Shown here: in pieces, positions 36,505 to 47,489 of the stretch
How positions within the stretch are numbered: the stretch's first letter is position 1
Layout: each line of letters starts with the position of its first letter
NCBI GenBank assembly: GCA_016714785.1
Contig: JADKCC010000062.1
Coordinates: 1-64,000, forward strand
Direction: 5' to 3'
DNA from: Saprospiraceae bacterium
GTDB taxonomy: Bacteria; Bacteroidota; Bacteroidia; Chitinophagales; Saprospiraceae
DNA length: 64,000 nt
Translations under genes and position numbers: made by a program
Notes under the pieces: generated by a model
What the model was told of the DNA's origin: nothing
What the model saw: the letters and a program-made list of their open reading frames with translations, nothing else
Database searches by the model: none

Positions 36505-39500
36505 ATGCGTCAAGCTACTTGGATAATTTTTTTATTGTTAAGTGTGGTTTGTACTGGTCAGATCAGTACTATAGAGAATGCCTCCCTTGTGCAGGAAGGA
36601 AAAGAGAAAATATGGATTGATCACCTAGCACAGTTGAGGACAGCACAGGCCATAGGTAGTAGAACATCACATACTATATCCTTGCCGATGAATGGCATAA
36701 TGGAAACATTTGAAGTTATACCAAATGATGTCTTGGATGCTGAAACCATTAGATTATTTCCTGATATATTGACTTTTGATCTGAGATTGAAGGCTGATGC
36801 AAAAGTGTATGGAGCCCTGACTCTAAGTACTACAGGCCTTTATGCTGCTATCTTCAATATGGGTAAAATGATCAGTATTTATCCGGACAATAAAAGCGGT
36901 GGAAATAGCCATTGGATAGAATATGGCATCCAGCCAGACATTAAGAAAATGCAACAGTTTTGTGGACATGACCATAGTATGGATGAAATGATCAAAAAAC
37001 CGTCACCGTTTAATGCAGGAAGTAGAAGTAAGATTTCCATGGGCTCCAAGCGACATACTTATGATGTGGCTATAGTGGCTACAGGAGAGTTTTATGTTAA
37101 TAATGGCAATGCAGATGCAGCCGTGAGGACGGTAGTTGTCAATAGTGTCAATCAGATCTCCGCTATTTTTAAAAATGAATTGGCCTTCACATTAAGGACT
37201 TCATCTTCATTAATCCACATGTTTAAAGATCCTACCACAGACCCATTTGATCCAGCGGCAGGAGGTAGAACAGATCAGGCAAGGGAAGCTGTTGCAGCAC
37301 AATTCAATTCAAGTCAATACGATATCGGGCATGTGTTTCACCAACATGCTAACGGTGATGGATGGGCGAGTGGTGGTGTAGCACTTTTAGGCTCTGTATG
37401 TAGGAATACGGGTACACCTGTAGTTAAAGCAGGCGGATGGAGTGGAAGTTTTAGCAATGTAGGCAATGGTTGGATCAGTTTATCTGCCCATGAATTTGCA
37501 CATCAATTTAATGCTACGCACACATTCAATGGCATCGGTAATAGTTGTACCACAGCCATAGAAAGTGGGTCTCCAAGTGAAGAAACCGCTGTAGAAATAG
37601 GCAGTGGTACTACTTTGATGTCCTACAATGGTCTTTGTAACGATGACCAAAATATACCAGGATCTGATGTTTTGGATAATTACTTTCACATCGTCAGCTT
37701 AGAACAAATGTACAATTATGTGTACTTTGATATCGGAGGCACATGTGGTAGTCCCGCCAATTCGGTCAATGAGATTCCAGAAGTAATAGCCAATCCATGC
37801 AATGCAGTTTATAAAATACCTAAAAACACACCATTTTATGTGGAAGCAATGTCAAACTATAAAGATAATGACCAACACACTTTCTGTTGGGAACAAATAG
37901 ATGAAGATGGAGATAATAAAAACACACAAGGGAAAGTAGGTACCGATGCTGCCAACGATAGTAAAGCTCCGATATTTAGATCCTATCCGCCTACAAGTGT
38001 ACCGTATCGTTATTTTCCTGCATTATCGTCGGTAGTTGCAAATATTGTAAATCCTTTTGATATTTTGCCCAATGTAGCCAGAGAGTTAAATTTTAATGTG
38101 GCAGTAAGAGATAACAATACCAATGGTGCCGTAGCCAATGATGATATCAAAATTGTAGTAGAAAATAATGGACCTTTTGTAGTAACTAGACCAAATGGTG
38201 GTGAAAATATCATGGCAGGTATGTCAGAGGTGATTTCGTGGAATACCAATGGTAGTAATAATCTTTGTTCTAAAATAAGAATTAAACTCTCAATAGATGG
38301 TGGACTTTCTTTCAATTTGGTATTGGCTGAAGATGTAAGTTATTCCGCCGGGTCTTACAATTTAACATTTCCAGCCAGTGTTCCAGCTACTACAAGTGCA
38401 CGTATCATGTTGGAATGTGCGGACTATTCTTGCTTTAGAATATTTAATGTGTCAAAGTCAAATTTTGTAATAAATTCAACCTGTCTCGCCCCTGCCAATG
38501 ATATCTCACCATTAACGGCAAAAACATTATTACAAGGTGACCCAGGGCTGAACTTAAAATTAAAAAATAATATAGGGAAAATAGTCTCAAATTTTACAGG
38601 TAGTGTGAGATCATCGGACATAGCAGGAAGTTTGGTTTTTTTTAACGGAAGTCCTGCTTCATGTACAGTTTCTTCTGGCAATGCTGTCAATGGTGACCTC
38701 ATATTGTTTACTGTTGACATTACAGGCTCTTACACCATTTCGCATGGTGCTTCAGGTTCCGTTTTGAATTTGTATCAAAACGCTTTTACTGGTACCAATT
38801 GCACCAATTTTGTAGCAAGTTCAGCCAATCGACCTTCTGGTTCAGGTGGTATATTCACTGATGCATCTTTGACCGCTACACTGACAGCAGGTAGGTTTTA
38901 TTATCTGTATATTAGTAGTTTTGATAGTGATGTTAACTCACCAGCTATGCCTTTTAATTACAATATTTCTTTTACAAAGCCTTCGGGAGCAAACATATAT
39001 GATGGTGTGAAATTGCCAAATGGGTATGCATACACGTATGTAGCTGTGGATAAACTGACTGGAAAAGTAGCTTTTTACAATAATTTGTCAGATTTTCAGG
39101 CGATAGGTGCTGGAGCTTATTGTGTATATGGTATTGCTTATTTGGACAGTAATAGTCCTGATACCTGGATTGGGAAATCAATTATTGAAATAATTAATGC
39201 TGGAAATTGTATCATTACTAGTATCAATTGCGTGAATTTAGTGGTGCAACCAGCGTGCCGCATCACTGGTATCACAGTGGCAACACAGACACCATGTATT
39301 GCATCAACTAATAGTTTTACACAAGATTTGGTCATCACTTACGATAAAGCACCAGCAACAGGAAGTCTTAATGTTGGCGGGCAATTATTCCCTATCACTA
39401 CCAGCCCACAGACGGTAACATTGGTCAATTTGGATTCAGACGGTCAGGCTCGTGATGTAGTGGCATTTTTTACGGATGCCCAAGATTGTGCTTACGAGCA

Positions 39501-42351
39501 GGAAAATGTATTTACAGCTCCAGTCAATTGTTGCCCTTTGACCTTCGACCTTGGAAACGATATTAATAAGTGTCAAGGCGAGACGGTATTGCTTTTTGCA
39601 GGAGATAATGGCGTTACATATATTTGGAAAAAGGATGGTGTAGTGTCGCCGAGTACTACATCCAAGACTTTTCCTGTATCCACATCTGGAGTATATGAGG
39701 TAGAAGTCACCCATGCTACGGGCTGTAAAAGGACTGATAAGATTACCATAACATTCAATCCACTCCCAAATGTATTATTGGCCAGCAATCAGAAATTTTG
39801 TGAAGGGGAAACCTATCAATTATCGGCAACAACCAGTGGAGCACAGACTTATCTTTGGTATAAAGACGACGTTTTAATGAATGTTCCATCTGCCAATTCC
39901 GTTGAGATATCTTCATCTGGCGTTTACAAATTGATAGCCGTTAGCGAATTTGGGTGCCCAGGAATGGATGAGACTTTTGTGAGTACGTTGCCTAAACCAA
40001 TTGTAAATCTATTTGATGATCTTAAGAAATGTGAAGGGGAAACAGTTACATTGGATGCAGGCCCTGACGGCAATGTTTTTAAGTGGTACAGGGATGGAAA
40101 CATCATTAATAATGCGGATAAACAAACGTACGTAGTTTCGCAATCAGGTACTTATAGCGTAGTAGTCACCAATGAAGCATTATGTAAAAATGATGACGAG
40201 ATAAAGGTAGATTTTTTTGCTAGTCCTATAGTCAATGACTTCCCAACTCTAATCAATATTTGTCAAGGAGCTCCTAGCAATATTACAGGTGTAGCAGCTG
40301 ATTATCAAACATTACAATGGTATTATGACAATAATCCAATATTGGGCTCAAATTCATTAAGTCTAACAATTACCAATTCAGGGTTGTATGCTTTAGAAGC
40401 CACAAATTTGGCAGGTTGCAAAACACGAAAACCTGTTCAAGTTGAAATAAGATCTTTACCTACATTAGATTTGGGAGGCGCTACTTTGGTTTCATGTGAA
40501 GGCAATAATGTAACACTAGATGGAGGGCAAGATGGTACCACCTACAAATGGTCTAAAGATGGAACGGTTTTGGCAGATAATGGCAGAATATTGACTGTGG
40601 CACTTGCGGGTTTGTACAAAGTTACAGTAACTAATCAGTTTAATTGTGTAAATACAGATGAAATAACGGTTAGTTTTATTCCTGGTCCATCGGTAGCACT
40701 TAATGGTGACGCAACGATTTGTGAAGGAGAAAGTCATGTAATCGTAATGACTACCAATGCACCAAATCCAGAGATAAAATGGTTTAATGCCTTAGGGCAG
40801 ATACAAGGAGAGATAGGCAGCACGCTATCTGTAACAGAAGCTGGCACTTATCGTGTCAATGTAAAAGGCGGTACACCTGCATGTGATGTAGCTAAGACAG
40901 TTACCATAAGTGTTAATCCACGACCAGCTCTAAATCTTGGAAATAATCGAACCCTTTGTGATGGCGATACTCCACCAGTATTAAATGGAGGACCAGGCAA
41001 TACATCTTTTATTTGGACACTCAATGGTGCACCGTTGGCCATGACCCAAAATGTTACGGCATCATCTTCAGGACTTTATGTAGTAACTGTTAAAAACTCC
41101 TTTGATTGTGAACGTACCGAACAAGTACGAATTACTTACGAGGCTAAACCAACTTTGAGCATGGTCAATGATAGTTATGATCTTTGTCAAGGCAAATCAT
41201 TGGCTATAGATGTAGTATCAGATGGAACCAAGTTTGAGTGGCAGAAAGCTGGTGTTGTGATACCTGGGCAAACGACAAAATCTATAATTATTACTGATGC
41301 TGGAAATTATAAAGTATATATTACCAATGCAGCAAATTGTAAAAATGAAAAGGCTTTTACTGTAACATCAAGAGCAAATCCAATAGTGGATCTTGGTGCT
41401 GATTTTACACTATGTCCTGGGGAAAATAAGACACTCAATGCAGGAAACCATACCATGTATCTATGGTCAGACAATAGCAGTTTGCCTACATTACAAGTGA
41501 ATGCAGGTGAGCCAGCAATTGTAAGCACGAAGAAGTATTTAATTACCGTTACCAACCAATTTGGATGTATTGCCAAAGATAGTGTAACAGCCACTTTATA
41601 CCCTGTAGTAAAAGCCAATATTGTTGCGGATAAACCAGGTGTGTGTAATGGCGAACCCGTAAATCTGACCGCTTCAGGTGGATTAGTGTACTTATGGACT
41701 GATCCAACGGGCAATACATTATCTAACACAAATCAAGCAATCACTGTAGCAAGTCCATTGACTACCACTACTTATATTGTGGCCGTTTCAGATGGTATAT
41801 GTCCCAATAACAAGGATACCAAATCTATAGAGATTAAAGTTTTTGAACCCAATAATATTACGGCTGGTGTGGATACATGTGTCATAATAGGTAGAACCAT
41901 AAAATTAGGCGCATCTGGTGGATCCACTTATCAATGGGATAATACCAACTTGATAGAAGGTCCATCCAATATAGCCAATCCCGTTGTAAAACCATTAGTA
42001 GAAACGATATTTGGTGTTACCATAACGGATGACAATGGTTGCGAGTTTACAGATGAAGTGGTAGTTTGTGTCAAAGAAGATAATTTCAAAGCAGTAAGTA
42101 TAATTACACCTAACGGAGATGGTAAAAATGATGAATTATATTTTGGAAATTTGAATGATTATCCTGATAATACTTTGAAGGTATTTAACCGGTGGGGAAA
42201 TTTGATTTTCGAAGCAGAAGGTTATCAAATCAATGGTGAATTGTTTAATGGGTACAGAAATGGAGAACGATTGCCAGCTGATACCTATTATTATATACTC
42301 ACCTTTGATAATCAGGTAATTAAAAGTTCATTGACTATATTATGGGATTAA
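36505..42351 (+). CDS. Giant secreted zinc metallopeptidase with Ig-like repeats and T9SS type B C-terminus
   Basis: A 1948-residue protein with a signal peptide (FLLLSVVCTGQ). A reprolysin-like metallopeptidase domain has SLSAHEFAHQFNATHTFNG, the extended HExxHxxxxxH zinc site at about residue 330, followed by the methionine turn TLMSYNG. CUB/PPC-like beta domains follow to about residue 900. Then come about eleven Ig/PKD-like repeats of 70-80 residues, each with a C-x-G-E-x(n)-W-x-K/R-D-G core, for example KCEGETVTLDAGPDGNVFKW. The C-terminus IITPNGDGKNDELYFGN to SSLTILWD is the gliding-motility-associated type B sorting domain. It is followed after 28 bases by a PorP/SprF gene, its likely dedicated export partner. 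Confidence 0.92.
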   Translation: MRQATWIIFLLLSVVCTGQISTIENASLVQEGKEKIWIDHLAQLRTAQAIGSRTSHTISLPMNGIMETFEVIPNDVLDAETIRLFPDILTFDLRLKADAKVYGALTLSTTGLYAAIFNMGKMISIYPDNKSGGNSHWIEYGIQPDIKKMQQFCGHDHSMDEMIKKPSPFNAGSRSKISMGSKRHTYDVAIVATGEFYVNNGNADAAVRTVVVNSVNQISAIFKNELAFTLRTSSSLIHMFKDPTTDPFDPAAGGRTDQAREAVAAQFNSSQYDIGHVFHQHANGDGWASGGVALLGSVCRNTGTPVVKAGGWSGSFSNVGNGWISLSAHEFAHQFNATHTFNGIGNSCTTAIESGSPSEETAVEIGSGTTLMSYNGLCNDDQNIPGSDVLDNYFHIVSLEQMYNYVYFDIGGTCGSPANSVNEIPEVIANPCNAVYKIPKNTPFYVEAMSNYKDNDQHTFCWEQIDEDGDNKNTQGKVGTDAANDSKAPIFRSYPPTSVPYRYFPALSSVVANIVNPFDILPNVARELNFNVAVRDNNTNGAVANDDIKIVVENNGPFVVTRPNGGENIMAGMSEVISWNTNGSNNLCSKIRIKLSIDGGLSFNLVLAEDVSYSAGSYNLTFPASVPATTSARIMLECADYSCFRIFNVSKSNFVINSTCLAPANDISPLTAKTLLQGDPGLNLKLKNNIGKIVSNFTGSVRSSDIAGSLVFFNGSPASCTVSSGNAVNGDLILFTVDITGSYTISHGASGSVLNLYQNAFTGTNCTNFVASSANRPSGSGGIFTDASLTATLTAGRFYYLYISSFDSDVNSPAMPFNYNISFTKPSGANIYDGVKLPNGYAYTYVAVDKLTGKVAFYNNLSDFQAIGAGAYCVYGIAYLDSNSPDTWIGKSIIEIINAGNCIITSINCVNLVVQPACRITGITVATQTPCIASTNSFTQDLVITYDKAPATGSLNVGGQLFPITTSPQTVTLVNLDSDGQARDVVAFFTDAQDCAYEQENVFTAPVNCCPLTFDLGNDINKCQGETVLLFAGDNGVTYIWKKDGVVSPSTTSKTFPVSTSGVYEVEVTHATGCKRTDKITITFNPLPNVLLASNQKFCEGETYQLSATTSGAQTYLWYKDDVLMNVPSANSVEISSSGVYKLIAVSEFGCPGMDETFVSTLPKPIVNLFDDLKKCEGETVTLDAGPDGNVFKWYRDGNIINNADKQTYVVSQSGTYSVVVTNEALCKNDDEIKVDFFASPIVNDFPTLINICQGAPSNITGVAADYQTLQWYYDNNPILGSNSLSLTITNSGLYALEATNLAGCKTRKPVQVEIRSLPTLDLGGATLVSCEGNNVTLDGGQDGTTYKWSKDGTVLADNGRILTVALAGLYKVTVTNQFNCVNTDEITVSFIPGPSVALNGDATICEGESHVIVMTTNAPNPEIKWFNALGQIQGEIGSTLSVTEAGTYRVNVKGGTPACDVAKTVTISVNPRPALNLGNNRTLCDGDTPPVLNGGPGNTSFIWTLNGAPLAMTQNVTASSSGLYVVTVKNSFDCERTEQVRITYEAKPTLSMVNDSYDLCQGKSLAIDVVSDGTKFEWQKAGVVIPGQTTKSIIITDAGNYKVYITNAANCKNEKAFTVTSRANPIVDLGADFTLCPGENKTLNAGNHTMYLWSDNSSLPTLQVNAGEPAIVSTKKYLITVTNQFGCIAKDSVTATLYPVVKANIVADKPGVCNGEPVNLTASGGLVYLWTDPTGNTLSNTNQAITVASPLTTTTYIVAVSDGICPNNKDTKSIEIKVFEPNNITAGVDTCVIIGRTIKLGASGGSTYQWDNTNLIEGPSNIANPVVKPLVETIFGVTITDDNGCEFTDEVVVCVKEDNFKAVSIITPNGDGKNDELYFGNLNDYPDNTLKVFNRWGNLIFEAEGYQINGELFNGYRNGERLPADTYYYILTFDNQVIKSSLTILWD

Positions 42352-42379
42352 TTAATTAAAAAATTTAAAGAAAAGAATC

Positions 42380-43306
42380 ATGAATAGGATAGTAAAATCT
42401 TTTGTAGTTTTGATGCTTTTATCATTTCAGATGATGGGGCAGCAAGTGGCCAATAGTACACATATATCAGAAGCAAGAACGTATTGGAATCCTGCATATA
42501 CAGCGATAGGTAATGATATGATATTTGATGGATTTTTTCGAATGCAGTGGATAGGCTTTAGCGGAGCTCCATTGTCTGGATTTGCTTCATTTCAGTATCC
42601 ATTGCTAGATTATAATATGAGTGGTGGAGTATTGTTGAATTTTGACAAAACGGGACCAGTAAGCAAATTGGGTGCGCAAATTAACTATGCGTATAAACTC
42701 AAAGAAGTATTGAGTAGATACGGGCAATTGTCTTTAGGGATCTCTGCCAATTTTCAACAATATTCTTTCAACGGTACAAATGAAATTTTCAATCAGCCCG
42801 ATGACCCTTTGATATTCAGAAATAGGAGTAGTGTTTTTTTTCCATCCCTTGGAGGTGGTTTCTTTTACACCAGCAATATACGAGAATATAAAGGCAATAC
42901 TTTTTTCTTAGGGGCAGCCATGAATCATATTTACACCACTCAAGTTTTAATCAATGATTTTGACCAAGTGAGACAAAAGCATTTTCACTTCAATGTTGGG
43001 GGAAGGTTTTATAATTATGATACCTACTTCGAGCCAATGATTACTGCCAATTTGGTTAAGCCAGATATTATAGATGTTTTGTACAGTTTGAAGTTCGAAA
43101 AGGAAGATACCTTTTGGGCAGGATTAGGATTTTCAGGTTCTGGTATTATGGCTTTACAAGGTGGAGTGATCATGGATAGATTTGGTGGAAACAGGTATGC
43201 CAAGTTAAAGTTGGGTGTATTGGCCAATTACGGTGTGAGTTCTGCTCTGGCAAATACAGGAGCTGGTTTTGAATTTTATGTTGGGTACAATTTTGATATG
43301 AAATAA
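42380..43306 (+). CDS. PorP/SprF-family outer membrane protein
   Basis: A 308-residue protein with a signal peptide (VVLMLLSFQMMGQQ) and the family N-terminus NSTHISEARTYWNPAYTAIGNDM. Alternating beta strands end in FEFYVGYNFDMK, a beta-barrel end. PorP and SprF proteins serve T9SS in secreting or attaching proteins with type B C-termini; this one lies directly after such a protein. The spacing of 28 bases indicates one operon. Confidence 0.92.
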   Translation: MNRIVKSFVVLMLLSFQMMGQQVANSTHISEARTYWNPAYTAIGNDMIFDGFFRMQWIGFSGAPLSGFASFQYPLLDYNMSGGVLLNFDKTGPVSKLGAQINYAYKLKEVLSRYGQLSLGISANFQQYSFNGTNEIFNQPDDPLIFRNRSSVFFPSLGGGFFYTSNIREYKGNTFFLGAAMNHIYTTQVLINDFDQVRQKHFHFNVGGRFYNYDTYFEPMITANLVKPDIIDVLYSLKFEKEDTFWAGLGFSGSGIMALQGGVIMDRFGGNRYAKLKLGVLANYGVSSALANTGAGFEFYVGYNFDMK

Positions 43307-43418
43307 GCATGAATCAGTTTTTCGTAGCAAATACTTTGATGAGTGTATTCATGATAGGTGCAAGTTTTAGACAATCAAGTTAACTTAAAGTCAGTTAACT
43401 TAATAAATAATGAGATAA

Positions 43419-44102
43419 GTGGAACAAGAAAATATCATTATTTCAAGTGTTGCCAAAAAAGTCAAAGAACTTCTCAGTAGCGCGGAGGCAGGACACGATT
43501 GGTTGCATATAGAGCGTGTGTGGAACAATGCGATAGTAATTGCCAAAGAAGAGTTAAGTGCGAATTCATTTATTGTACAACTTGCCGCATTACTGCATGA
43601 TATTGCCGATGCCAAGTTTAATGATGGTGATGAATCTTTAGGTCCCAAAATAGCAAAGCAGATCATGGATATGTATGGTGTCGATCCTAATATCCAACAA
43701 GAAGTGGTACTCATCATTGAAAATATGTCTTACAAAGGTGGGTTTACTATATCTGATTATCAATCTGTCGAATTGGATATTGTGCGAGATGCAGATAGGC
43801 TTGATGCGATCGGAGCTATAGGAATAGCCAGAGCATTTACTTATGGTGGTTACAAAAATAGACGATTATACGACAAAGATGTCTCACCCAAAACGTTTGA
43901 GTCAAGGGAAGCTTATAAAAAACACGACGGACCGACTATCAATCACTTTTACGAAAAATTATTGAAACTTAAAGACTTAATGGCCACGACTAAAGGAAGG
44001 CAGGTGGCTATTGAAAGACATCAATTTATGGAGTTATATTTAAAGCAATTTGCTTACGAAACAGATATTAACCAAAACATTTTAGAAAAAAAAATAATAT
44101 GA
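43419..44102 (+). CDS. HD-domain phosphohydrolase
   Basis: A 227-residue cytoplasmic protein of the HDIG/YedJ type. Metal-binding motifs are AGHDWLHIERVWNNA, ALLHDIADAKF (the HD pair) and IVRDADRLDAIGAIGIARAF. It likely hydrolyses a nucleotide or phosphate ester. The start appears to be GTG at 43419; an ATG at 43410 runs into a stop after two codons in another frame. It precedes the TonB-like cluster but is probably independent. Confidence 0.85.
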   Translation: MEQENIIISSVAKKVKELLSSAEAGHDWLHIERVWNNAIVIAKEELSANSFIVQLAALLHDIADAKFNDGDESLGPKIAKQIMDMYGVDPNIQQEVVLIIENMSYKGGFTISDYQSVELDIVRDADRLDAIGAIGIARAFTYGGYKNRRLYDKDVSPKTFESREAYKKHDGPTINHFYEKLLKLKDLMATTKGRQVAIERHQFMELYLKQFAYETDINQNILEKKII

Positions 44103-44215
44103 TGGCAGTTTTTTATTTATTTTTGCGACATTTAATATTATTTTAAGATAAATATGCGTTTCATTCACGTCATTACCTTCAATAATATCATCTTATTCAT
44201 ATAAAAAATTGAGTT

Positions 44216-45178
44216 ATGTACAGTACAATTGCCCTTGAACAAAAAAATAAAAACAAAGGAAGAACAATATCTTTCGTAATCCATATATTATTATTGTTGA
44301 TAGCTTTTTTGTATTATCTACCAACTACACCAATTGATGAAGAAGAAGACAAACCACCTTACGCAGTAAAAGTTGATTTTACATTTCAAGAAAGTTCTTT
44401 AAGTAAACTGGCACATGATGACGAAGGAGCACAGCGTGCCAAATCTGAAAGCGCACCTGCGGAGGAAAAGCAAGAGGAGACTCCAAAACAAGAAGAAGTA
44501 ACAAAACCAGAAGAAATAGAAGTCACTAAGCCAACGGTGGTAGATGTGCCAAAACCTGATATTAAAATGCCGACACCCAAAGTAATACCTACGGACAATG
44601 AGGTAATCACAACTAAAGCGCCTGTAGAAGAAGCACCTGTTAGGATTTCTGAACCAACACCATCTACTAAATCTGAGCCTACTAAAACGACTACTACTAG
44701 TAGTTCGGGTGGAAAGACATCGGGATCTACAACAGGAACATCCACCACCAAACCATCTACCGTAGATGGGAAAGCAGGTGGGACTGGCAAAGGAGACTCA
44801 GGTACAGGAGCTGGCAAAGATAAAGGAAATGATGGAGATGCTGGTATGGGCAACTCAAGTGATGGAACTGGCGATTATGATGGCTCTGGGGATGGTGTGT
44901 TTGGTAGAAAGGTTATTTATAGAGACCAAAGTGTAATTAAAAAAGCTATAACTGTAAGCGGAAAAATCGCTGTCAAAGTCTGTATTAATAGAGCAGGGAT
45001 AGTTTCATACTTGGAACTATTAAACAGTGAAACTACAGTAAGAGATAAAACAACATTAAGATTGTATCTTCAGGCAGCAAAAACCTATAAATTTCAACCA
45101 GATCTAACCGCGCCTAAAGAACAATGTGGAAAATTGAAGTTTATTGTAGATAATTCAATCAATAACAAGCTAAAGTAA
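44216..45178 (+). CDS. TonB-like energy-transducer protein, membrane-anchored member of a tandem family
   Basis: A 320-residue protein. A short cytoplasmic N-terminus is followed by one transmembrane helix (ISFVIHILLLLIAFLYYL), then a long linker rich in Pro/Glu/Lys and later Gly/Ser/Thr (about residues 50-225). The C-terminal module of about 95 residues starts GRKVIYRDQS and contains IAVKVCINRAGIVSYLELLN and APKEQCGKLKFIVDN. This plan equals TonB: inner-membrane anchor, periplasm-spanning linker, small C-terminal domain. The domain is TonB-like in strand-helix order but lacks the usual YP motif, and two cysteines are shared with the next three genes. It is the first of four paralogues in a row. 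Confidence 0.78.
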   Translation: MYSTIALEQKNKNKGRTISFVIHILLLLIAFLYYLPTTPIDEEEDKPPYAVKVDFTFQESSLSKLAHDDEGAQRAKSESAPAEEKQEETPKQEEVTKPEEIEVTKPTVVDVPKPDIKMPTPKVIPTDNEVITTKAPVEEAPVRISEPTPSTKSEPTKTTTTSSSGGKTSGSTTGTSTTKPSTVDGKAGGTGKGDSGTGAGKDKGNDGDAGMGNSSDGTGDYDGSGDGVFGRKVIYRDQSVIKKAITVSGKIAVKVCINRAGIVSYLELLNSETTVRDKTTLRLYLQAAKTYKFQPDLTAPKEQCGKLKFIVDNSINNKLK

Positions 45179-45213
45179 AATATTAGCATTTGATTTAAGA
45201 AATAGAGGTAAAG

Positions 45214-45606
45214 ATGAGACTAAAGATAAACTTACTTCTTTTAGCTGTTTGTATTTCATTTTTCATGGGTGCCCAAACTACTGATAGTTTATTAGTGAAT
45301 GAGAAATTACCTTCTATTATTGAGGAGTTAGAGTCATTTGATGGTGCCAAACTTGAAAGAGAAATAATCTTTGGTAATAGAGATGGCTTAGAAAAATTGC
45401 TCAATATAGCTGATAGAGTGGCTTTGAAACTTTGCATTAATAGATTGGGAGTAGTAACTTTTGTGGAATTGATAGCTGATGATACCACCATCAAGGACAA
45501 AAATGTTTTAAGAAAATTTATGAAAGCAAGTAGAGCATATAAATTTACTCCTAAGCAAAGATCAAAAAAAGAAGAATGTTTTAGATTGGTATTCCAACAG
45601 AGATAG
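45214..45606 (+). CDS. Exported stand-alone TonB-C-terminal-like module
   Basis: A 130-residue protein with a signal peptide (LLLLAVCISFFMGAQ) and a single module: REIIFGNRDGL, VALKLCINRLGVVTFVELIA, TTIKDKNVLRKFMKASRAYKF and KKEECFRLVF. It aligns without gaps in the central helix with the C-terminal domains at 44216 and 47596, including both cysteines. There is no membrane anchor or lipobox, so it should be periplasmic. It lies 35 bases after the first paralogue. Confidence 0.7.
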   Translation: MRLKINLLLLAVCISFFMGAQTTDSLLVNEKLPSIIEELESFDGAKLEREIIFGNRDGLEKLLNIADRVALKLCINRLGVVTFVELIADDTTIKDKNVLRKFMKASRAYKFTPKQRSKKEECFRLVFQQR

Positions 45607-45943
45607 AATAGTATGAAAATAAGACTACCGATATTTTTATTTCTGATTATTTATGCTTGCCATTCTCCATCTGAGTTTAGAAGTGACGATGTTAATCAAG
45701 ATAGGTTTACATATTATGATGGACCATCATTAACATGGGGAATAAAAGATACAACTGTTTTGAATGTGGAATCAAAAGGTGAACTTAAATCACGTGCAAT
45801 AGTTCATAGAGATTTGTCATTTGATAAATATCTAACAAAAGTGAGAGGTACAATAGCAGTAGAAGTTTGTTTTAATCAAGAGGGCAATGTCACTTATGCC
45901 ACTTTGATTCCTAAAGAGACTACTCTTAAAAATTATAAAGTGA

Positions 45944-47489
45944 TTAATTCTACTTTGTTAAATTTAACATACAGATAACCAACATATTGTAAAATTTTTG
46001 TATATTTGTACTGTCGTTTTTTTGAGTGTAAAAATTTCTTACCTTTAGGAACAGCAGTAACAAAAACGACTTTTTTAAGAACACAAAACAAAACCTTTAT
46101 GAAATTTTTCAGGTCGTCAGGGAAGGCGACCTATGTTCTATGTTATTGATTATCAATCTGTTTTAAAATTAAAGACAGCAGATCTTTTGCGAAAATGCTA
46201 TTAAATATCTCGAAGGTTTGTTCTGCGCCGAACGCTCCAAACGCAATATAGAACGAATGGTAGAAAAGTCTAAAGGCGAATATCAATCCCAACAACACTT
46301 CATTTCAGATTCTCCCTGGAGTGCATCTGATCTCATGATGGAAGTGGCTAAAAAAGTTAATAAAGATTTAGGTGATCGAAAACTGCAAGCACTCAATATT
46401 GATGAAAATAGTAACAAAAAATCAGGTAAGCACTCTGTTGGTGTCTCCAGACAATACAATGGCAATGAAGGTAAGATCGAAAATTCACAAACAGGTGTCT
46501 TTGCGTCATTAGGGAGTGGTGAGAAAGTCTGTTTGGTTAACGCACGTTTATATCTTCCCAAGGAGTGGACAGATGATGAAAAAAGGTGTATCAAAGCAGG
46601 CATCCCAAAGAAAGCCATTAAATATGCGACTAAGGTGCAACTTGCCATGGACATCATAGAAGAATTAGACAAACATGGGATAGAATATGGATGGATAGGT
46701 GCCGATTCACTGTATGGACAAGGATATGAATTTGCAAACGCCCTAGATAAAAAGGGTAAAAAGTTTGTATTGGACATAAAGGTAAATCAACATATTTATC
46801 TTACAGAACCAAGTATTGGTAGATAAGCGAGTGACAAAAAGGGGAAGAGATCATTAAGTTAACCAATGAACGGAAATCATTAAAAGTAGAAGATTACTAC
46901 AAAACGTTGACAAAGAATGACTTCACCAAAATAGAATGGCGTAAAGGAACTAAAGGGTGGCTCAAAGCTCTGTTCCACATCCAAACTGTTTGGATCTGGG
47001 ACTCAAAGACGGAAAAAGCTCAAAAGAGAACGCTGATCATAAGAAAGGATCGGAATAAAATAAAATATTCGTTGAGCAACTTTAAAGAAGAAGAAAAGAG
47101 CATTGAAGAATTTGCTTACATCAGGCCAAAGATATTGGATAGAACGATCATTTCAAGACAATATAGGAGAACTTGGAATGGCTGACTACAAGTAAGGAAA
47201 TACAATTCATGGAATCACCACATGGCGTTAGTGATGATGGCAATGCATTATATACTCAAAAACGGCTAGAAAAGAAAGATGAAATCCACTTCTCTCAGTC
47301 AGAGATGTTAGACTACAAACTATTGCAATCCTATTGTCTCAAAAGTGGAAATTGAAGAAGAAATAAAGCAGATGCTTTATAGGCACATACAGCGGGAAAA
47401 AGATATAAATCGGCGGACCAAAAACGATGAGCCAGACAACCTATTTGAGTCCTTTGATGATAATCCCTAATTTAACAAAGTAGAATTAA
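45944..47489. mobile_element. IS701-like insertion sequence with TTAA duplication
   Basis: The element is 45948-47485 (1538 bp). Perfect 17-base inverted repeats: TTCTACTTTGTTAAATT at 45948-45964 and its complement AATTTAACAAAGTAGAA at 47469-47485. TTAA flanks both ends (45944-45947 and 47486-47489); it can be read as ATTAAT, since the target is itself palindromic. Restoring the interrupted host gene in frame confirms the boundaries. The internal transposase is decayed. Confidence 0.9.
46099..47469 (+). pseudogene. IS701-family transposase, several frameshifts
   Basis: Fragments in shifting frames: the longest (46218-46826) has FCAERSKRNIERMVEKSKG, QHFISDSPWSASDLM, the DENSNKKSGKHSVGVSRQYN catalytic region and GIEYGWIGADSLYGQGYEF (second Asp). 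Then come 46907-47185 (KGTKGWLKALFHIQTVWIW) and a tail ending DEPDNLFESFDDNP at 47469. The start is taken near the ATG at 46099, where the N-terminal frame is already broken. The family is the DDE_5 type IS701 group. It cannot support transposition without help. Confidence 0.8.

Noticed and set aside
36505..42351. Ig-like repeats read as a separate adhesin gene
   Set aside because: One continuous frame joins the protease, the repeats and the sorting domain with no internal stop or restart signal.
44386..44853. 155-codon minus-strand frame opposite the TonB-like linker
   Set aside because: Its Val/Pro/Ser/Gly-rich sequence is the mirror of the repetitive linker codons; the plus-strand gene is part of a clear paralogous family.
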